From Rhytidiadelphus loreus (Eukaryota > Streptophyta > Bryopsida > Hypnales > Hylocomiaceae), in assembly GCA_947034895.1 (NCBI GenBank), contig OX344762.1, positions 47,595,087 through 47,659,086 on the forward strand: a DNA stretch of 64,000 nucleotides, written 5' to 3'. The position numbers and the translations under genes are program-made. This document shows, one piece after another, positions 11,544 through 24,358 of the stretch; the stretch's first letter is position 1; every line of letters starts with the position of its first letter. Under the pieces are notes generated by a model. That model saw nothing but the letters and a program-made list of their open reading frames with translations. It did no database searches and had not been told where the DNA came from.

Positions 11544-11960
11544 CTAAGGTAGGAGGCTCGAACTCCGTTCGGGCATTTAGAACCGCCCCTATAAATGTTA
11601 CTGGAATGGGCTGGAGGTGGTTCTTGAATTGACCTTCATTGTCATTAAATGAATCAAGAAAAATACTATTTATTATTGCAAGAGCCAATCAGTTTCCTTT
11701 CTTTTCCCATTTCTGTTTAGAAGTCGCAGTGAACACTTTATGAAAGACCTAGGATCACAAATAGGGACCTACAACACATCTCGTTTGAAAATTCATAACT
11801 AATTCAAAAATGATCCAAAAAATATGAAACAACTTGGGTTAGATGCCAATTCTTCTTCTCTTTCAAGGAAAATTTATTCAAAAATATTTTGAGCAGTTTG
11901 ACCTGCCCAAAATTCAGTTACAGTGCTTAGATGGTCGGTTTATGAACCGACTACCTTAAG
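11544..11960. mobile_element. AAGGTAG-TIR MITE, copy 1
   Basis: Bounded by TAAGGTAG at the left and CTACCTTA at the right. The internal sequence (ATAACTAATTCA, then AACTTGGGTTAGAT) matches 34079-34498, 36861-37172 and the fragment at 53640-53892. Length (417 bp) is close to the 420 bp of the 34-kb copy. No coding frame. Confidence 0.6.
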
Positions 11961-12770
11961 GTAGAACTACCTGATCCATTTGCACCATTTCTATCAAATA
12001 CGAGTAGGTGTCTAAGGTAGACAAGCCTATTACCACCCGGATTTGCAATCTGAATATCTTGGGGTCAACTCCAACACATGCACATATTTTCCAAAGGCGC
12101 GTGGTTGTTTCACGAATCAAACCCAAGTTGAGTTATAATTTTCCGATTAAAATTGTAATTTCTGTGAATTTCTGAAGTATTTTGCCCTAAAATTACAAAA
12201 CTGTCCATAGAGTGGAGTCATAAGCGTTCCAAAAGCAATCCATAATTGCCTTTTCATGTATCTATTGACACTAAAGTATTCACCACTCAAGGATTGACAT
12301 GTTATTCATTTTGGCATTAATGCATTGATTTTGTTATAAAATAAACAGATTTGGATGAGTTTGGTGGCCAAAAGTAGGTAGTTGGTGATTATGAGCTAGT
12401 CTACCTTGTTGAAGTGTCACCAATATGACCACAAACCATTCGCTTCAAATGATTCCTACCTTACAAATGGAGTTGCATGATTGTAAAGTTCTTAATGAAT
12501 AGTTTTGGGTCTTTCACAAGGCACTTCAAACATGCATCCATTGAACACTTTCAAGTTTCTTTCATAGAAAATACAAAAATTCTTTGCATTTTCTATTAAA
12601 AAGATTTAACATTAATGATTTCCATTTGTCTATAGGGCAAAAATAACACGTGATTGTGATTTGATTCCATCTATATGCACCAGTATAAATGAATATAATA
12701 GGTGTTTCTATCTTGAATATGCTAAGATTTCACGTTCTAGAAGCATCTACACCCCAAGACGGTCAAATGG
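11961..12770. other. No gene recognised
   Basis: AT-rich intergenic DNA with only very short frames and no clear repeat boundaries. Confidence 0.4.
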
Positions 12771-13340
12771 CAACAAAGATTCGACTCTGGTGGGCAATGT
12801 AAGAGTGTACTAGACCATTGACAATCGTTACTATGCACCCCAAAGAGGCGTATTGGTCCTGGTTTGCAATTATTCCTTCCCTCCCCTTTCAAAAATTGAG
12901 AGGTGTTGATTTTTTCTTAAAAGAAATCTCGTCCCCCCTCCAACACCGTTGATCTTAAGAAAATTGGGATATAGATATGGATACGAATATTGTATTGATA
13001 CGGAATACGAGATACATACTTGGGGTATTGTATTGAATATTGATACGGATTGACATATGGATATGAATTGGTATACGGGATACATTCCATATTGAATTTC
13101 ACAGTCAATGCCACTTCAAATGTACAAATAGGGGATGGGGTCTGGACAAATACTTTGTTTGATCCGGAGGGGTGGGTAATGGAACAAATTAAAATTTAAT
13201 AAAAAAAAGGCTTTTGAAATGGGAGAGAGGGGTGGGGGTAATGGAATGAATTAAAATTTAGTAAAAAAAACTTTTAAAATGGAAGAGTATGGGGGCTTTT
13301 GTGTGCATAGAGTGTCACTAAGCACCCAAAAGAGGTAGAC
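12771..13340. repeat. Repeat with GATAC-rich core, copy 1
   Basis: A C-rich block (CCCCCCTCC), then GTTGATCTT, a core of many GATACGGATAC-like words and G-rich ATGGAA blocks. The same order occurs in the insertion at 49134-49646. Words GCACCCC/AAAAGAGG occur at both edges, and GACTCT.GT.GGCAATG flanks both sides, so boundaries are uncertain. The 60-70 codon frames here are by-products of the repeat. Confidence 0.5.
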
Positions 13341-13984
13341 TCTAGTAGGCAATGTTACAATTGTGTTCCAAATAAAACCATGTATAAGGTAAAATGACTT
13401 GGTCCTTCAGAAATATTCTCTAGAATCTTATTGCCAAGTTGCCTCATCACTTTATTTGACCATCACTTTATTCATTGTGAAATTAACCAAGACCAAGATT
13501 ACAAAAAAACAAAAGTCCTACAATCGAATATAAAACACAATGAAGAAATAGCAATGCCATGTAGGATCTATAGTGATCTTTTTCAATCCTACTAATCACT
13601 ATTATTCTATTGGATGAGTCGTAGTCGGATTTAAATATATGTAAGTCCCAAGGATTGTTCCTATCATGTCAATGTTCTTGGTCATCTTAGGGGACAAGTT
13701 TTCTCACACTTTTTGTAGTAATTATCTTGAAGCGCTTAGACATCCATATTCTAGGTGATGAATAAAGTAATTCTAAACCAATCTTTCTTCCAAATAACCT
13801 CTCATTCATCCAAAGTAACATTGGAATCTTTACAATATTGTAAACTTCCTTTACAATCAATTTGATCACTAATGGAACACATGTCTAGTTAAACCAAACG
13901 GTTAGATCCACATTTGGTTAAACTTGTCACTTTATGACAAATTAGACAAAGCATGGGTCTTGACATTTGCTCTAACCATACAAG

Positions 13985-14200
13985 TTTTTACTAGTGTATG
14001 GAAATGGCATAAATAGCATACTCATTCAAAAACATTTGTACAAAGATATTCATAAGCAAAAATGTACAAAAGTTCCCAAAATTTTCAAACCTTAACCTTG
14101 GAAGGACGTTGAAGTCTAAAAATGGCCAATGGATGACTTTCATGGTTACCATAGAAATGAAGAATGCACCTAATAATTGTTCTACAAATAAGATCATTTT
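13985..14200. repeat. Dispersed repeat R2, copy 1
   Basis: Blocks reading CAATGGATGACTT and AGAAATGAAGAATGCAC recur at 28830-29000 and, inverted, at 11010-11070. Diverged, with no terminal structure recognised. Confidence 0.45.
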
Positions 14201-14574
14201 GTGGCAATGACTTGTAAGATAAAGATACCATCTTATACCAAATTAACTATATTTTTTCATGTGTCACAATTTACTATAATCAGACAAATTTGACAAATTT
14301 CCAATCCTCTTGGGATGGATTTGATGAAATATAGTAAAAATATAAATAAATAAATAAATAAATCCTATAACTTGTCACAAAGGCCTAAGGAAGATTGGAT
14401 TTTTTGTATAGATTTCCAAAAAAATACATTGTTGGTGATAGACCTTATCCTTCCAAGGCTAAAGTAAACAAGCCTACGACAAACAAAAGCATCACAAACA
14501 CCTAGAAAATTCAATAAATGAGATTTGAGCTACATTAGGCTAAGTTAGTATGTGCAATCAATATCTTGGATGAT

Positions 14575-14905
14575 GGCAATGGAGTGATTAATAGCTGCAA
14601 TGGGAACTTCCACCTTTTGAGTATAAATTTATGACAGAAAGTGACTTTTTTAGGCCTTTATATTGTGGCCTTGTTAGGAAATATTTTAACTATTTTAGGT
14701 GAATAACATGACCATTTTAGATACACTTTTCATTGATTTTGGGGGTAGTCTCAACATTCTTTTGGATCAATTGGACAGCACACCTGACAACACACTTCAA
14801 AAATTCACAACAAGTTGATGCTTTGCCAAATAAATAAATTTTCAATTGCTCTCTCCATTTCTCACATTTGTCTTTGTGTAGAATTCTCTTTAAATTCAAC
14901 AATGC
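14575..14905 (+). repeat. Dispersed repeat R1, copy 2
   Basis: Collinear with 370-690 and 40640-40930 (shared TTTCAATTGCTCTC block followed by TTTCTCACA and TGTCTTTGTGT). Small minus-strand frames here are chance. Confidence 0.45.
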
Positions 14906-16237
14906 CAACATAGAAAACCAGTCATTCTACAAGTCATAGGATGGTTTACCTTACCCCTAATGACCCAAGGGGGAATACTCTCAAAACGGGCCAAAAGTGC
15001 CAAGAACTTGAGCAATTTTTTTCTCATTCTTTCTCGAGATTGGATAGAATTTAATCATAGGATCTTGAGGTTCACATTGAGAGTGAGCACTTCAAAAAAA
15101 ATTGAATTATTTGACCACATGGTTTAGAAGATGTTTTAGTTTGAAATTTTATTTGGATCAATGGAAATATAGGGCACTACACTTTGGGGGAGCATATTTT
15201 TGTGAAAATATTTTGAAATGATGCAATTTTGTGCTTAGTAAAAGATAAGAAAGTTGAAAAATGCATATGTAATATTTCACAATATTCCAAGCATTTTTCA
15301 ATTCATAGTGGAACTTGCAATGCACAGTGGTCACTAAAATGGAAGTAATATTTGTAAGAAAAATAAAATGGAACACTTGTCTTCTCCTCAAAATCCTTGA
15401 CCCTCTTCAATGTGGATCTGAACTTTTTAAGGTGGGCAAGAATCACATTAGTTGGATGACTTTTTAGTCCATGTCCAAACTAAACAACCCAAAATGAACT
15501 ATAAACTACACTACACCACTTAACTTTGAAAATTCCACGAGGAATTTAATTTAGAATTTGATGAAACTACCACCATTGGATTCATAACCCATAATAACTT
15601 TTGGAATGATTTTTATTTAAGAGAAAAAACTCAAAATGTGAGAACGGGAAATTCAAAAAAAAAGGGTAGTGATGAGAAAATGGTCGCTTGAGTTAGAAGA
15701 ACGTTTCTTAGAGTGAACAAAACCTCAAGGTCATACCATTTTTGTTTAACCCCTAAACGTCTAGAGTCTTCTCTAAAATTGACAATTTGAAAAAAATCAT
15801 TATGAAATACTATTTGGATAAATATTTTGAAATTGATTTGTGAATAAAAGTTGTACATTATGAGTTTTAGATTCCATTTGTACAATTAGAGTCACCAATG
15901 CTATAACCACTATTTTTTTATAAATTTTAAAAGGATTTTTTTTTAATTCCTTCAAAATTCAAATTCAAACAAAATGTTATCATTTTTTGAATAATACTTG
16001 TTGGAATGGATTTGAAATGAGGTTCTATTCACACAATGATTTTTTAAAATTTTTGTGTTCTTTAAATCTATGACCTCATTTTTGCAAATTTAGTTTTGAA
16101 CTAGAGTCAATACAATTTTGGCTTGGTCAACCACTTGACATACTTCCACAATTTTAATTTTAGAAAAATAATGTACTCTAGTATCACCAAATCCAACCAT
16201 TAGATAGGATAACAGCTTCACAAAGTATCTCCACAAA
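14906..16237. other. AT-rich DNA, probably decayed transposon sequence
   Basis: No gene. Words such as ATAGGATCTTGAGGTT near 15055 resemble the interior of the TTAA-flanked family, so part may be an old copy without preserved ends. Confidence 0.3.
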
Positions 16238-16241
16238 TTAA

Positions 16242-17159
16242 CCCCTAAAGGACCAAGTTACATTTTTTGGCAACATAGAAATTTTAGGCAGGTACGTGTG
16301 ACTAGATATTTCCATGTCTTGGGCCCAAACTTTAATAGAAGGTGTGGACGAGGAATATCTTTCATATGCACTAAATTTCAAGACATTTGGAAATATGAGT
16401 CAAAAGTTATGGCCTAATATGTTACTTTTTTTATGTAATTGGGCAGTCCGAGCAGATAAAAAAATCATTTTTTTCATAAATAAAAATTTGAAATTGGTTT
16501 TCTAGATTTATATTTTATATAGAAACTTTTGAATCATTCAATTTTAATCAATGAGTCAAAAGTTATGACATGTTTAGTTTCGAAGCAGTTATGGATTTTC
16601 TACTCAATAATAAACTTTGAAGTCCTTTATTTAAATCAATTTTCAATATTTTTGAAAAATAAAAATAAAAACATTAGGTGTAGATTGTTCATCACAACAT
16701 TATAATCATTGGGATTGGCATTTTTCAATAATTTGTGAACAATTTAGTATTTTGAATCATTCTCTACATCTTTCTACTAACCATTTTTTTCCTATATGTT
16801 GTCCAATTCCAAATGATTTGGAATTTTTCAAGCATGTAGCCAACTTGCCTTGAAGAATGAATCCAAGAAATATCACCATTTCGGACATTTTTTCATACAA
16901 ATATGACCTTGTGAAGTACAGCTACCCAGTTTTTTGCAAGGCCAAGAAAAGGACTTTTGTCACTTCAAACGCTAGTATCTTGCAATCTACATTGTGAAAA
17001 TTTCTGAAATTTTTTCTACATCTTCTCAATCTAGCTTAAATACAACATCCTATAGTTTCATGTGTCCAAAAATGATCTTTCTCAAAAATTTGGTACTTCT
17101 ATTAGAAATGGCAGTTTTTGAGCGTTTTTGGTGATAGCATAGTCAAGTAACGCTAGGGG
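16242..17159. mobile_element. TTAA-flanked element, copy A (918 bp)
   Basis: Starts CCCCTAAAGG and ends CGCTAGGGG, with TTAA at 16238-16241 and 17160-17163. It aligns in inverted orientation with the outer copy at 45627-47254. It has no transposase frame, so it is non-autonomous. Its TTAA at 16631-16634 is the unoccupied equivalent of the site where copy C inserted in copy B. Confidence 0.85.
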
Positions 17160-17603
17160 TTAAAATTACTTTTATCCAAACAACAATGAGGATGAAACTT
17201 GAATTTCAATTTGTTAGCTGTCCAAAAATTGGACACCTTGGAGAGCTTCAAGGTTAACGGTCAAGAACACTTATGTCAGAAGAACAACATGTCCGCAAGG
17301 CTCTATCCACTCCAACCAAATTGCATGCAATTGTATAATGTGAATGTAGTTGTACGAGCATCCCCGCCATCTGTTCCGTATCCCTATCTATTTACTGCGA
17401 TTAATGTCTCAAGCTTGATTGTATAGGGATGAGACCTTTCTAGTTCTCTATATGAGCCTCTAGATACAGAACTAGGACAAAGTTTTATAGATTTCTGTAT
17501 ATATTTCAGAGACAAAAAGTTTGGTACGGTGAAGTATATGCATCTCTATCTGCATATGAGGTCTTCTCCCTAAACCTTTGAAGATAGGGAAGTCATTGGT
17601 AGG

Positions 17604-17985
17604 GATGCTCTAAGAGCGCGTCTCCATTACCCTCCTGAACCTTCAGGATCGGAGGGTGCGAGGGGCTCCGTTACCGATGGTGGACGGCATGGAGGTCCGG
17701 GCTGGAGGTTCAAGTTCTAGCTCGTGCGTATAGGGCAAGAGGGGCCGGACCCTCCCCTGGACCCTCTAATTTTAGAATTGATCTGCTTGGTCTTCGCTAT
17801 CTTGCGCGCAACGCCCTCACCTCCGCCTCTACATCCGCTTGAGTGAAAAAATTGTTTTATATGGTCCTCTAGGTCCCAACCTCTAGGTGCAATGGAGACT
17901 GGCCGGAGGCTACCTGACCTCCAACCTGGAGGTCCGGGGGGCTCCAGCTTTTGGAGGTCCAGGAGTGCAATGGAGACCCGCCCTA
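17604..17985. mobile_element. GC-rich MITE with GTCTCCATT ends
   Basis: The left end (CTCTAAGAGCGCGTCTCCAT) is inverted relative to the right end (TCTTAGGGCGGGTCTCCAT on the opposite strand). The interior is GC-rich unlike the surroundings, with GGAGGTCC-type words at both ends. It directly abuts the next element. Confidence 0.6.
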
Positions 17986-18386
17986 AGAACATGCCCACCC
18001 GTCATGCAAAACGGATGATTTGTCCTTGGGCGGCTTGCAAAAGTGTCCCACCCGTCTTGCAAAATGGATGAACTTGTTAAGAGGCCGGGCAAAAAGCCTT
18101 GGGTGGCTTGCAAAATGGGAGATTTTGCAAGCCAAAGCATGGCTTGCAAATTGGCTTGCAAACCCCATGAGACAAGAGCACCAACACTTTCCCCCAAAGT
18201 ACGGACTTTTAGCGCTATAGCCCATTGGTCTACCTTGCAAAGTGGTCCAAATTTGGAAACTTACCCGTCTTGCAAAATGTGGTTATAGCATGCAATGGGT
18301 GGGGCGATTTGGCTTGCAAATTGGATGGCCCCGGATTTTGCAAGCCAAACCACCCCACATTTTGCAAGATGGGTGGTGATGCTCTA
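17986..18386. mobile_element. MITE packed with TTGCAAG/CTTGCAA words
   Basis: Inverted ends AGAACATGCCCACCCGTCAT and AGAGCATCACCACCCATCTT. More than ten copies of CTTGCAAA or TTTGCAAG occur inside in both orientations. Dense subterminal repeats are known transposase-binding arrays in hAT and CACTA elements. The several 60-95 codon frames here are created by these repeats. Confidence 0.65.
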
Positions 18387-18670
18387 AGTTATATAGGATT
18401 TGGAAAACTCGGATTCCTAAACCTTAGAGTCAATGCCATAGTCTCTGTCCAAATCACAGAGCCGATAAACCTTAGTCGAAGCTTTGCTAATTTTAGCCAC
18501 ATTTGTGACTGCCGTGCCAAGGCCCAGCATGCACCGGCTCCTTCCCTTCAATTGCCTTGCCTTGCCTCCCGGCCCTTCCAACAGTCCTGGCTGGTCAACC
18601 GGCGCTGGGTCTCCGGCAGTTTCACGTGACTTGCCGGCCCTTCACGGATCCGGCCGACTCCGTTAATATT

Positions 18671-18687
18671 GGGGGGGGGGGGGGGGG
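18671..18687 (+). repeat. Poly(G)17 run
   Basis: Seventeen consecutive G on the plus strand. It is a candidate quadruplex and a likely place for assembly length error. Confidence 0.8.
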
Positions 18688-18920
18688 TTGGCGTGCTGGG
18701 AGACTGGCACGTGGCAGGTGGCAAGTCTTGATCTCGGGTCAGCTCGGGGAGAACAACTTCTTTCTTTGGGGTCCGGTTGCTCTAAGTGACACGTGTTATT
18801 GCCACATAATTGTTTGGAGCCAATGAGGACTAACGTTGACATGAAAAAGAAAAATTCATGATTTTCTTTCCAAACTTCCACCCTATAATAATTCAGCTCT
18901 CATTTTTTCAAACCTATCAA

Positions 18921-19985
18921 TCCCTAAAGGTTAGAGATTATGTTTTCATTGAAAACGCTCCCAAACTGTCATTTCCGAGCACCAAATTTTAGATGAAAAA
19001 CATTATTGGACACATGTAACTGTAGGATCTTGTAGTAGACTAGTTTGAAAAGACGCAGAAAAAACTTCAAAATATTCCACCATGTAGGCTGCATGATATT
19101 AACGTTTGAAGTGACAAAAATCATTTTTGGGGCTCTGGGAAATATGGACAGCTACACTTCACAAGGTCACATTTGTATGAAAAAAATGTCAAAAATGGTG
19201 GTTACTCTTTGGATTCGTTCTTCAAGTCAAGTTGGCTACATGACTAAAAAAATTTAGATCATTTGGAATTGCACAACATATAGAAAAAAAATAGTAAGTA
19301 GAAAGACGTATAAAGTGATTCAAAACCCCGGGGAGGACACTCCCTATGTTTTAGCAAACTACGTGCGGCGGAAAAAGTAAAACAAGTAATACACCTTAAA
19401 ATTTAATTTCTTTTTCAAAAAAAAAATTATGGATAGATTTTACTACTTTATAAGTTTATGTTTTGAATTATTGGTATTTTTTTGTGCTAATAGTAATTAG
19501 TTATAAATTTTTGAAGAAAAAAGATACACTGTAAAGCTGAAAATAACTTTCACACCTCTATATTATATAAGAAAAAAAATTTGAAAAATGAAAAAAAAAT
19601 AATATAGAATAGCTTTCTATTGAAAGTTTATTTTGGTTGAATATTGATGCAATAGTCATCTTCATGTGAGCTCTATAAATATTTTAGTTGGAGAACATGC
19701 CATTTTAGTTCATTTTTCAACCCTTTCTAGACAATATATCTTATGTTATTTGGAATTGAATTTTTTGTCAATAGAAACCTTTAGTCATTGTTAAACAAAG
19801 CTCAAAATTTTAGAATGAAATTATAGTTTATTCAAGGTGAATTACATGAATTACTTTTTCCACCGCCGCACGTAGGTACCCCAAATGTAGTGAGAGTGTC
19901 CTCCCCTAGTTCAAAACACTAAATTGTTAAGAATTTAATTATAAAATTGAAAATTTCCAATCTCAACACTGATAATGTAGTAATA
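18921..19985. mobile_element. TTAA-family element, copy J, interrupted and 3' truncated
   Basis: The left end CAATCCCTAAAGG is a decayed version of the family end. The interior (AACTGTAGGATCTTGTAGTA, then GATTCAAAAC|ACTAAATTGTTAAG) matches copy B. A 583-bp hAT-like element interrupts it at 19327-19909. The right part fades near 19985. Confidence 0.65.
19327..19909. mobile_element. hAT-like non-autonomous element nested in copy J
   Basis: Inverted ends CCCGGGGAGGACACTC and CTAGGGGAGGACACTC (14 of 16 identical), followed inward by an ACGTGCGGCGG block in both. Flanked by perfect 8-bp repeats TTCAAAAC at 19319-19326 and 19910-19917. The related copy at about 45806-45835 shows the uninterrupted sequence. 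No transposase. Confidence 0.8.
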
Positions 19986-20645
19986 AGACTTTTTTGACAC
20001 CAATACAATGTGATATGAGAAGAGATGGTTAATGTACTACAAATTCAATTCATAATAAAATGTAGACTATTTGACATATAAAAAAATGTAATCAAGGATA
20101 GTAGTGTGGCAAGAAAAAAAGGACTCTATTTTTGTTGAGTTCTTATGTTGTTGAGTACTCTAGTATTACAATCGTGGAAAACTTAGAGAGCATGAATTTG
20201 CAAAAAGTTAACTTAGTTTTTTTCAAACTAAACTAGTTTTGGGGACTAATTTATCTAATGTCGATTTAGATTAATGTAAAGGGATTCAAACTCTCACATT
20301 GATTGAATAAATTGGCATTCTGCCACACAATTTGGATTGAACTTGGGGAAATTCAAACTACTCTTTAACTTCTAAGTGCTTTGAATTAAATATAGTGAGA
20401 TCGTTGTTAGACATTCATAGTAAATATTTATTTGTGCTTGTCAGTGTCTATTCTTGATTCATTGAGACCTTTCTTCCTTCATTCCATTGATATATTACAA
20501 GATTTCTCCCAAAATTCTCTACATATTTTCTTAATAATGAATAGTGTAGTTCAATTTGTATGATTGAATTTATCTTATATTCCTATTATTTTTTCTGACT
20601 ATCCTAAAATGTGACATTTTTTAACACTTTTTGTCAAAGATGTAT

Positions 20646-20918
20646 CATTAGATGAGATTTTGGGGTCCCAGAGGACCGTTTTAGGGCCGTTCCCCTAGCA
20701 GTGAAAGAACGCTGCTGTCAGATTTTATTTTATTTAAAAAAATAAAAAATAAAAAAAATTTAGTCTTCAAATGCAAAAAATTTAAATTTTAAAAAATAAA
20801 TTGTAATGATGTGGCAGTCTCCATGCCACGTCTGCCATCCTGCACTGGGAATGCCATTTCAGCGATTTCAGCACTTGGGAACTCACGGCCCTCTGTAGGA
20901 GCTAAATCCCATCTAATG
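20646..20918. mobile_element. CATTAGATG-TIR MITE, complete
   Basis: Left CATTAGATGAGATTT and right CATTAGATGGGATTT in inverted orientation, 273 bp. GC-rich subterminal blocks flank an A/T-only centre. The fragment at 1-67 is the same family. No convincing target duplication was seen. Confidence 0.65.
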
Positions 20919-23400
20919 CATGTTCTTTTGAGGGTTAACTTAATTGTAAGAGCATGAAGCTTACCACCAATTGTTCATATCTATCTAAAAATGAAGTCTT
21001 CAATCTAATTAAGAAAGCATTGGTTTATCCTATTAGCAAATGCTTCACTAATTTATCAACATCACATTGTTATAAATTAGTGTAAGTTGAAGCATTATTG
21101 TATTTTATATAATATTCACAAAAATAGATCATTTTGTGATATTAATTTTGCACCTTGACTAATAGAATAAATTATTGTACTGGACATAAAGTCTGCATAA
21201 GTAGGAAAATGATCCATAAGAAGGCACATATTAAGGATTGAACAAGTTGTAAATTTTTTGAGGTCATAGTCCTTAATTAAACAAACTATGATTTCATCAA
21301 TTAGTGTTTTCAAATACAAAATATGACATTGTATTGTTTCAATAGTGCATTGAGGATGTCATTTGAATTTATGTATACGATGATAATTTAGGTTGGCCTT
21401 CATTGCAATATGTATTAATCATTAAATGTTGGAGAGGACAAAAAGTGTGTGATTGCAAGAAACACATGTACTATTTTTGCGTCACACATCTCATGTCAAA
21501 GCATTTTTCAAGCACAACATGGAGAGTAATGATCCAATGTAGCTAAATTCATAGTGGAGGTAGTTATGATCACTTTAAACCTATACCCAATTTTTTTGTT
21601 ATTTTCTAAAACTAATTTGGTAGAGATCATTGATTTTTGAAAATATGTCAAGTTTTCATCTTCTTCCCTTCTCTACATAAATTGATTAAGAACCTTGCTC
21701 AAAATTTACAAAATATTGAATTACTAAACTATTCACATCAATGAAGACTAAATTAAAAGAAATTTGACCTACTTATATGTGCCTCATGCATTTCATGTAG
21801 CTCCTACATTGAGCTCTGAAAACCAGTGCAAATGTACTTAGTGGATGCCTATTATCTTAAGAGTTAAAAAATGGCCAACTAGTTTTCAATCTTCACTTCC
21901 ATCATAGATTGTTATAGTTAGATTGTGTACATTTAAGGCAAAAATCAATAGGATACTTCAATCTTAGATAATGATAATAATTAGATGCACTTACTTACAA
22001 TAAGGGTTTCATTTTGGATTTTGGATTAACAAGTAAAATAACAACACCTAACTATGACTCTTTTCTAAAATCAACCCCTACAAATTCTTACCTAAAATAT
22101 ATCGTTGATATTTGTAAGGGTCTAGAGCTACTTTTAGACGTGACTATTTTTAGTACTTTGAAAATTCATAGCTTCTTAATTTGGTGTCCAAAAATGTATT
22201 AAAAAAAGTCTAAAATATTCTTTTGACCTAGCTTTCAATAAGATCCAACAAAAAATTAAGTAATTTAATAATAGAAACAATATTCAATTGTTTATTTGGA
22301 CCAAAGGTGTAGTTTACAACCCTCACTCAAAAGTATGCTTGTGCCATCTTAGTAAGCAAGAGGACATTGGAGGTGACTCCCCAAGCCTTGCAAGAGACTA
22401 GGTGAGGGAAATGAGGAATTGCAAGTAGATAGGTTGTTAAAGCGTTCTATTTAGGACAAATGAAATGGCATGTGATATATGCTTGGAAAGATAGTGAGAG
22501 CACACATCCATGGGTCTATCAAAAGATTCAATGTTGGGAATCAAAAGTTATGGTTCTCAAAAGTTGCCAGTGTCCCAACTGTGAACGTAAGGAGGGGATG
22601 TAGGAGTAGGGTTTTTGAGAGGATCCGTTCATTCAAATAAGGCATGTTGCATATTATTGAAAAGATAAAGAAACAAGGTTTCTATAGTGCCACTGAAGGC
22701 TAATGAAGAGCTTGTTTATGAGCTAGAAGTTATTGACAACCAAAGGATGCAAAGTTCTAAAGAACTACATCTCTTAGGGGACTCGGATATTTAGAGGGCT
22801 GTAACTTGCTCAATACTTGTTGCATTTCAAAAAGTGGATAATCCATGGTGATTTACAAAAAGAACAGATTATGAAAATGAGCTCGCACCCTAGATTTGAA
22901 ATTTGGAGCTAAAAGTTATCTTGATAGTAAGATCAAGGGCCTTAGGGGTCTAGTTTTGATACTAAAGCATAGAACCAGATGGTCTTCCAAAATGGAGTGT
23001 ATCTTGGATGTCTTAGAGACCTCTAGGAGGGAGGGATCTATTGAATTATGTAGAGAGTACTATAAAGAGGGATTCATGGTCTCCCTCTTCACTTTTGAAT
23101 GATGCTATGGTAAGACGTAGTGGCTATATGTGCTAAGGTTGGTGATGGAGCCTCACCGATGCTTTCGTGTTATCATAGAGTGTTTGGGCACTCCTTGATA
23201 GTGGTTGGATGGTATCCAATTCTACGCTAGGCCATGATGTGTTCCGGCCAAGACAAGTCCCAAAGTGAGATTGTTTGGACCTAGTGGAGAGTTGGATACC
23301 ATTCAAGAGCAATAAGCAACGGTAGTGAGTAGTACCACCACCGGGCACTTATATATGTATATGAAAGTTCCACCTCATGTCATCAAATGACATGTGGGAA
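20919..23400. other. No gene recognised; possible decayed element around 22.3-23.1 kb
   Basis: AT-rich to 22.3 kb. From about 22340 to 23100 base composition is more coding-like, and a 68-codon plus frame ends near 23102, but I recognise no domain. An imperfect inverted repeat built on GGATGGTATCCAA occurs at about 23205-23310. Confidence 0.3.
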
Positions 23401-23404
23401 TTAA

Positions 23405-24354
23405 CCCCTAAAGGACCGAGCCATTTTCTGGGTCAAAAATCACTGAAAACTGCCATTTTTGCTGCGATCATTCACAATGTTTTGAAAATGTAATCGTAAG
23501 ATCTTGAAGTGAACTTGTATGAGAGGGTGTGGTAAACTTCTTGTGAGTTTTCACTGTACGGATAGAGAGATATTTGCATTCAAAGTCATTTTTATTTATT
23601 TTTCACTGTGCCCCAGAATTTTAGATGCCTTTGACCGCCTCATGCTCAATTTTTTTGCACTACACAGCATAAAGTTAAAAAAATTTCTTATAGGTATTGA
23701 AGTTAGGCATATGCATACCAATTTTCAAAGCAATCCAACACACCTAACACCTCCAAAAAAATCTTGCAATGCCACAATGTCCCAGAAATTGACAATGCAC
23801 TAAGTCATCTTCGAATCAGTTTTCCCATCACATACTTTGAGATATTGAAAATCCAAACGGTGGATAGAAAGACATACTTACATTTGACAAGTAAATTTTT
23901 TTTTTTTAAAATATGAAAATTTGAGATTTCTATGACCTTCTGAAGTTTGAAGTTGCTTGCAAAGAAGTTCACAGACTGGGCAGCATTTGTAGAAAGGCAC
24001 CCAAGATGTCCCCAATGGCCCAACCCCCAACATCAAAGCCCAACTTTCCAAGACCCGGGTTTCCACTTCAAACCCGCTGCCCTCCCCTCTCTTGTCCTCT
24101 TGCTCACTTGTGCTGCCCCTGCACAGTCAAACACATATTCCCTTGCCCCAGCTGCCCAACAAACAGCTTTTGGCGGAAAAATGGCCATAACTTCTACATA
24201 ACAACTCGGATTTCTATGAAATTTTTATGTACGCGAAGCTCGTGACTAATTGCACGCACTCAAAAAGTTTCAAAAAATCAGGCCTCAACACCAACTTGAA
24301 TGAGCCTGCCCAAAATCCCAAAAGTCCCCCGAGGAGACTTTGGTCCTTAAGGGG
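23405..24354. mobile_element. TTAA-flanked element, copy F (950 bp)
   Basis: Starts CCCCTAAAGGACC and ends GGTCCTTAAGGGG. Flanked by TTAA at 23401-23404 and 24355-24358. The left subterminal ACTGCCATTTTTGCTGC is shared with copies C and D. The interior differs from C and carries a C-rich patch near 24.0-24.15 kb, so it is a distinct subfamily. No transposase frame. Confidence 0.85.
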
Positions 24355-24358
24355 TTAA

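Noticed and set aside
12870..13114. Tyr/Ser/Pro-rich minus frames
   Set aside because: Generated by GATAC/TATCC-type repeats and not protein-like.
17910..18288. Several overlapping 66-95 codon frames
   Set aside because: They arise from the stop-poor TTGCAAG repeats of a MITE on both strands.
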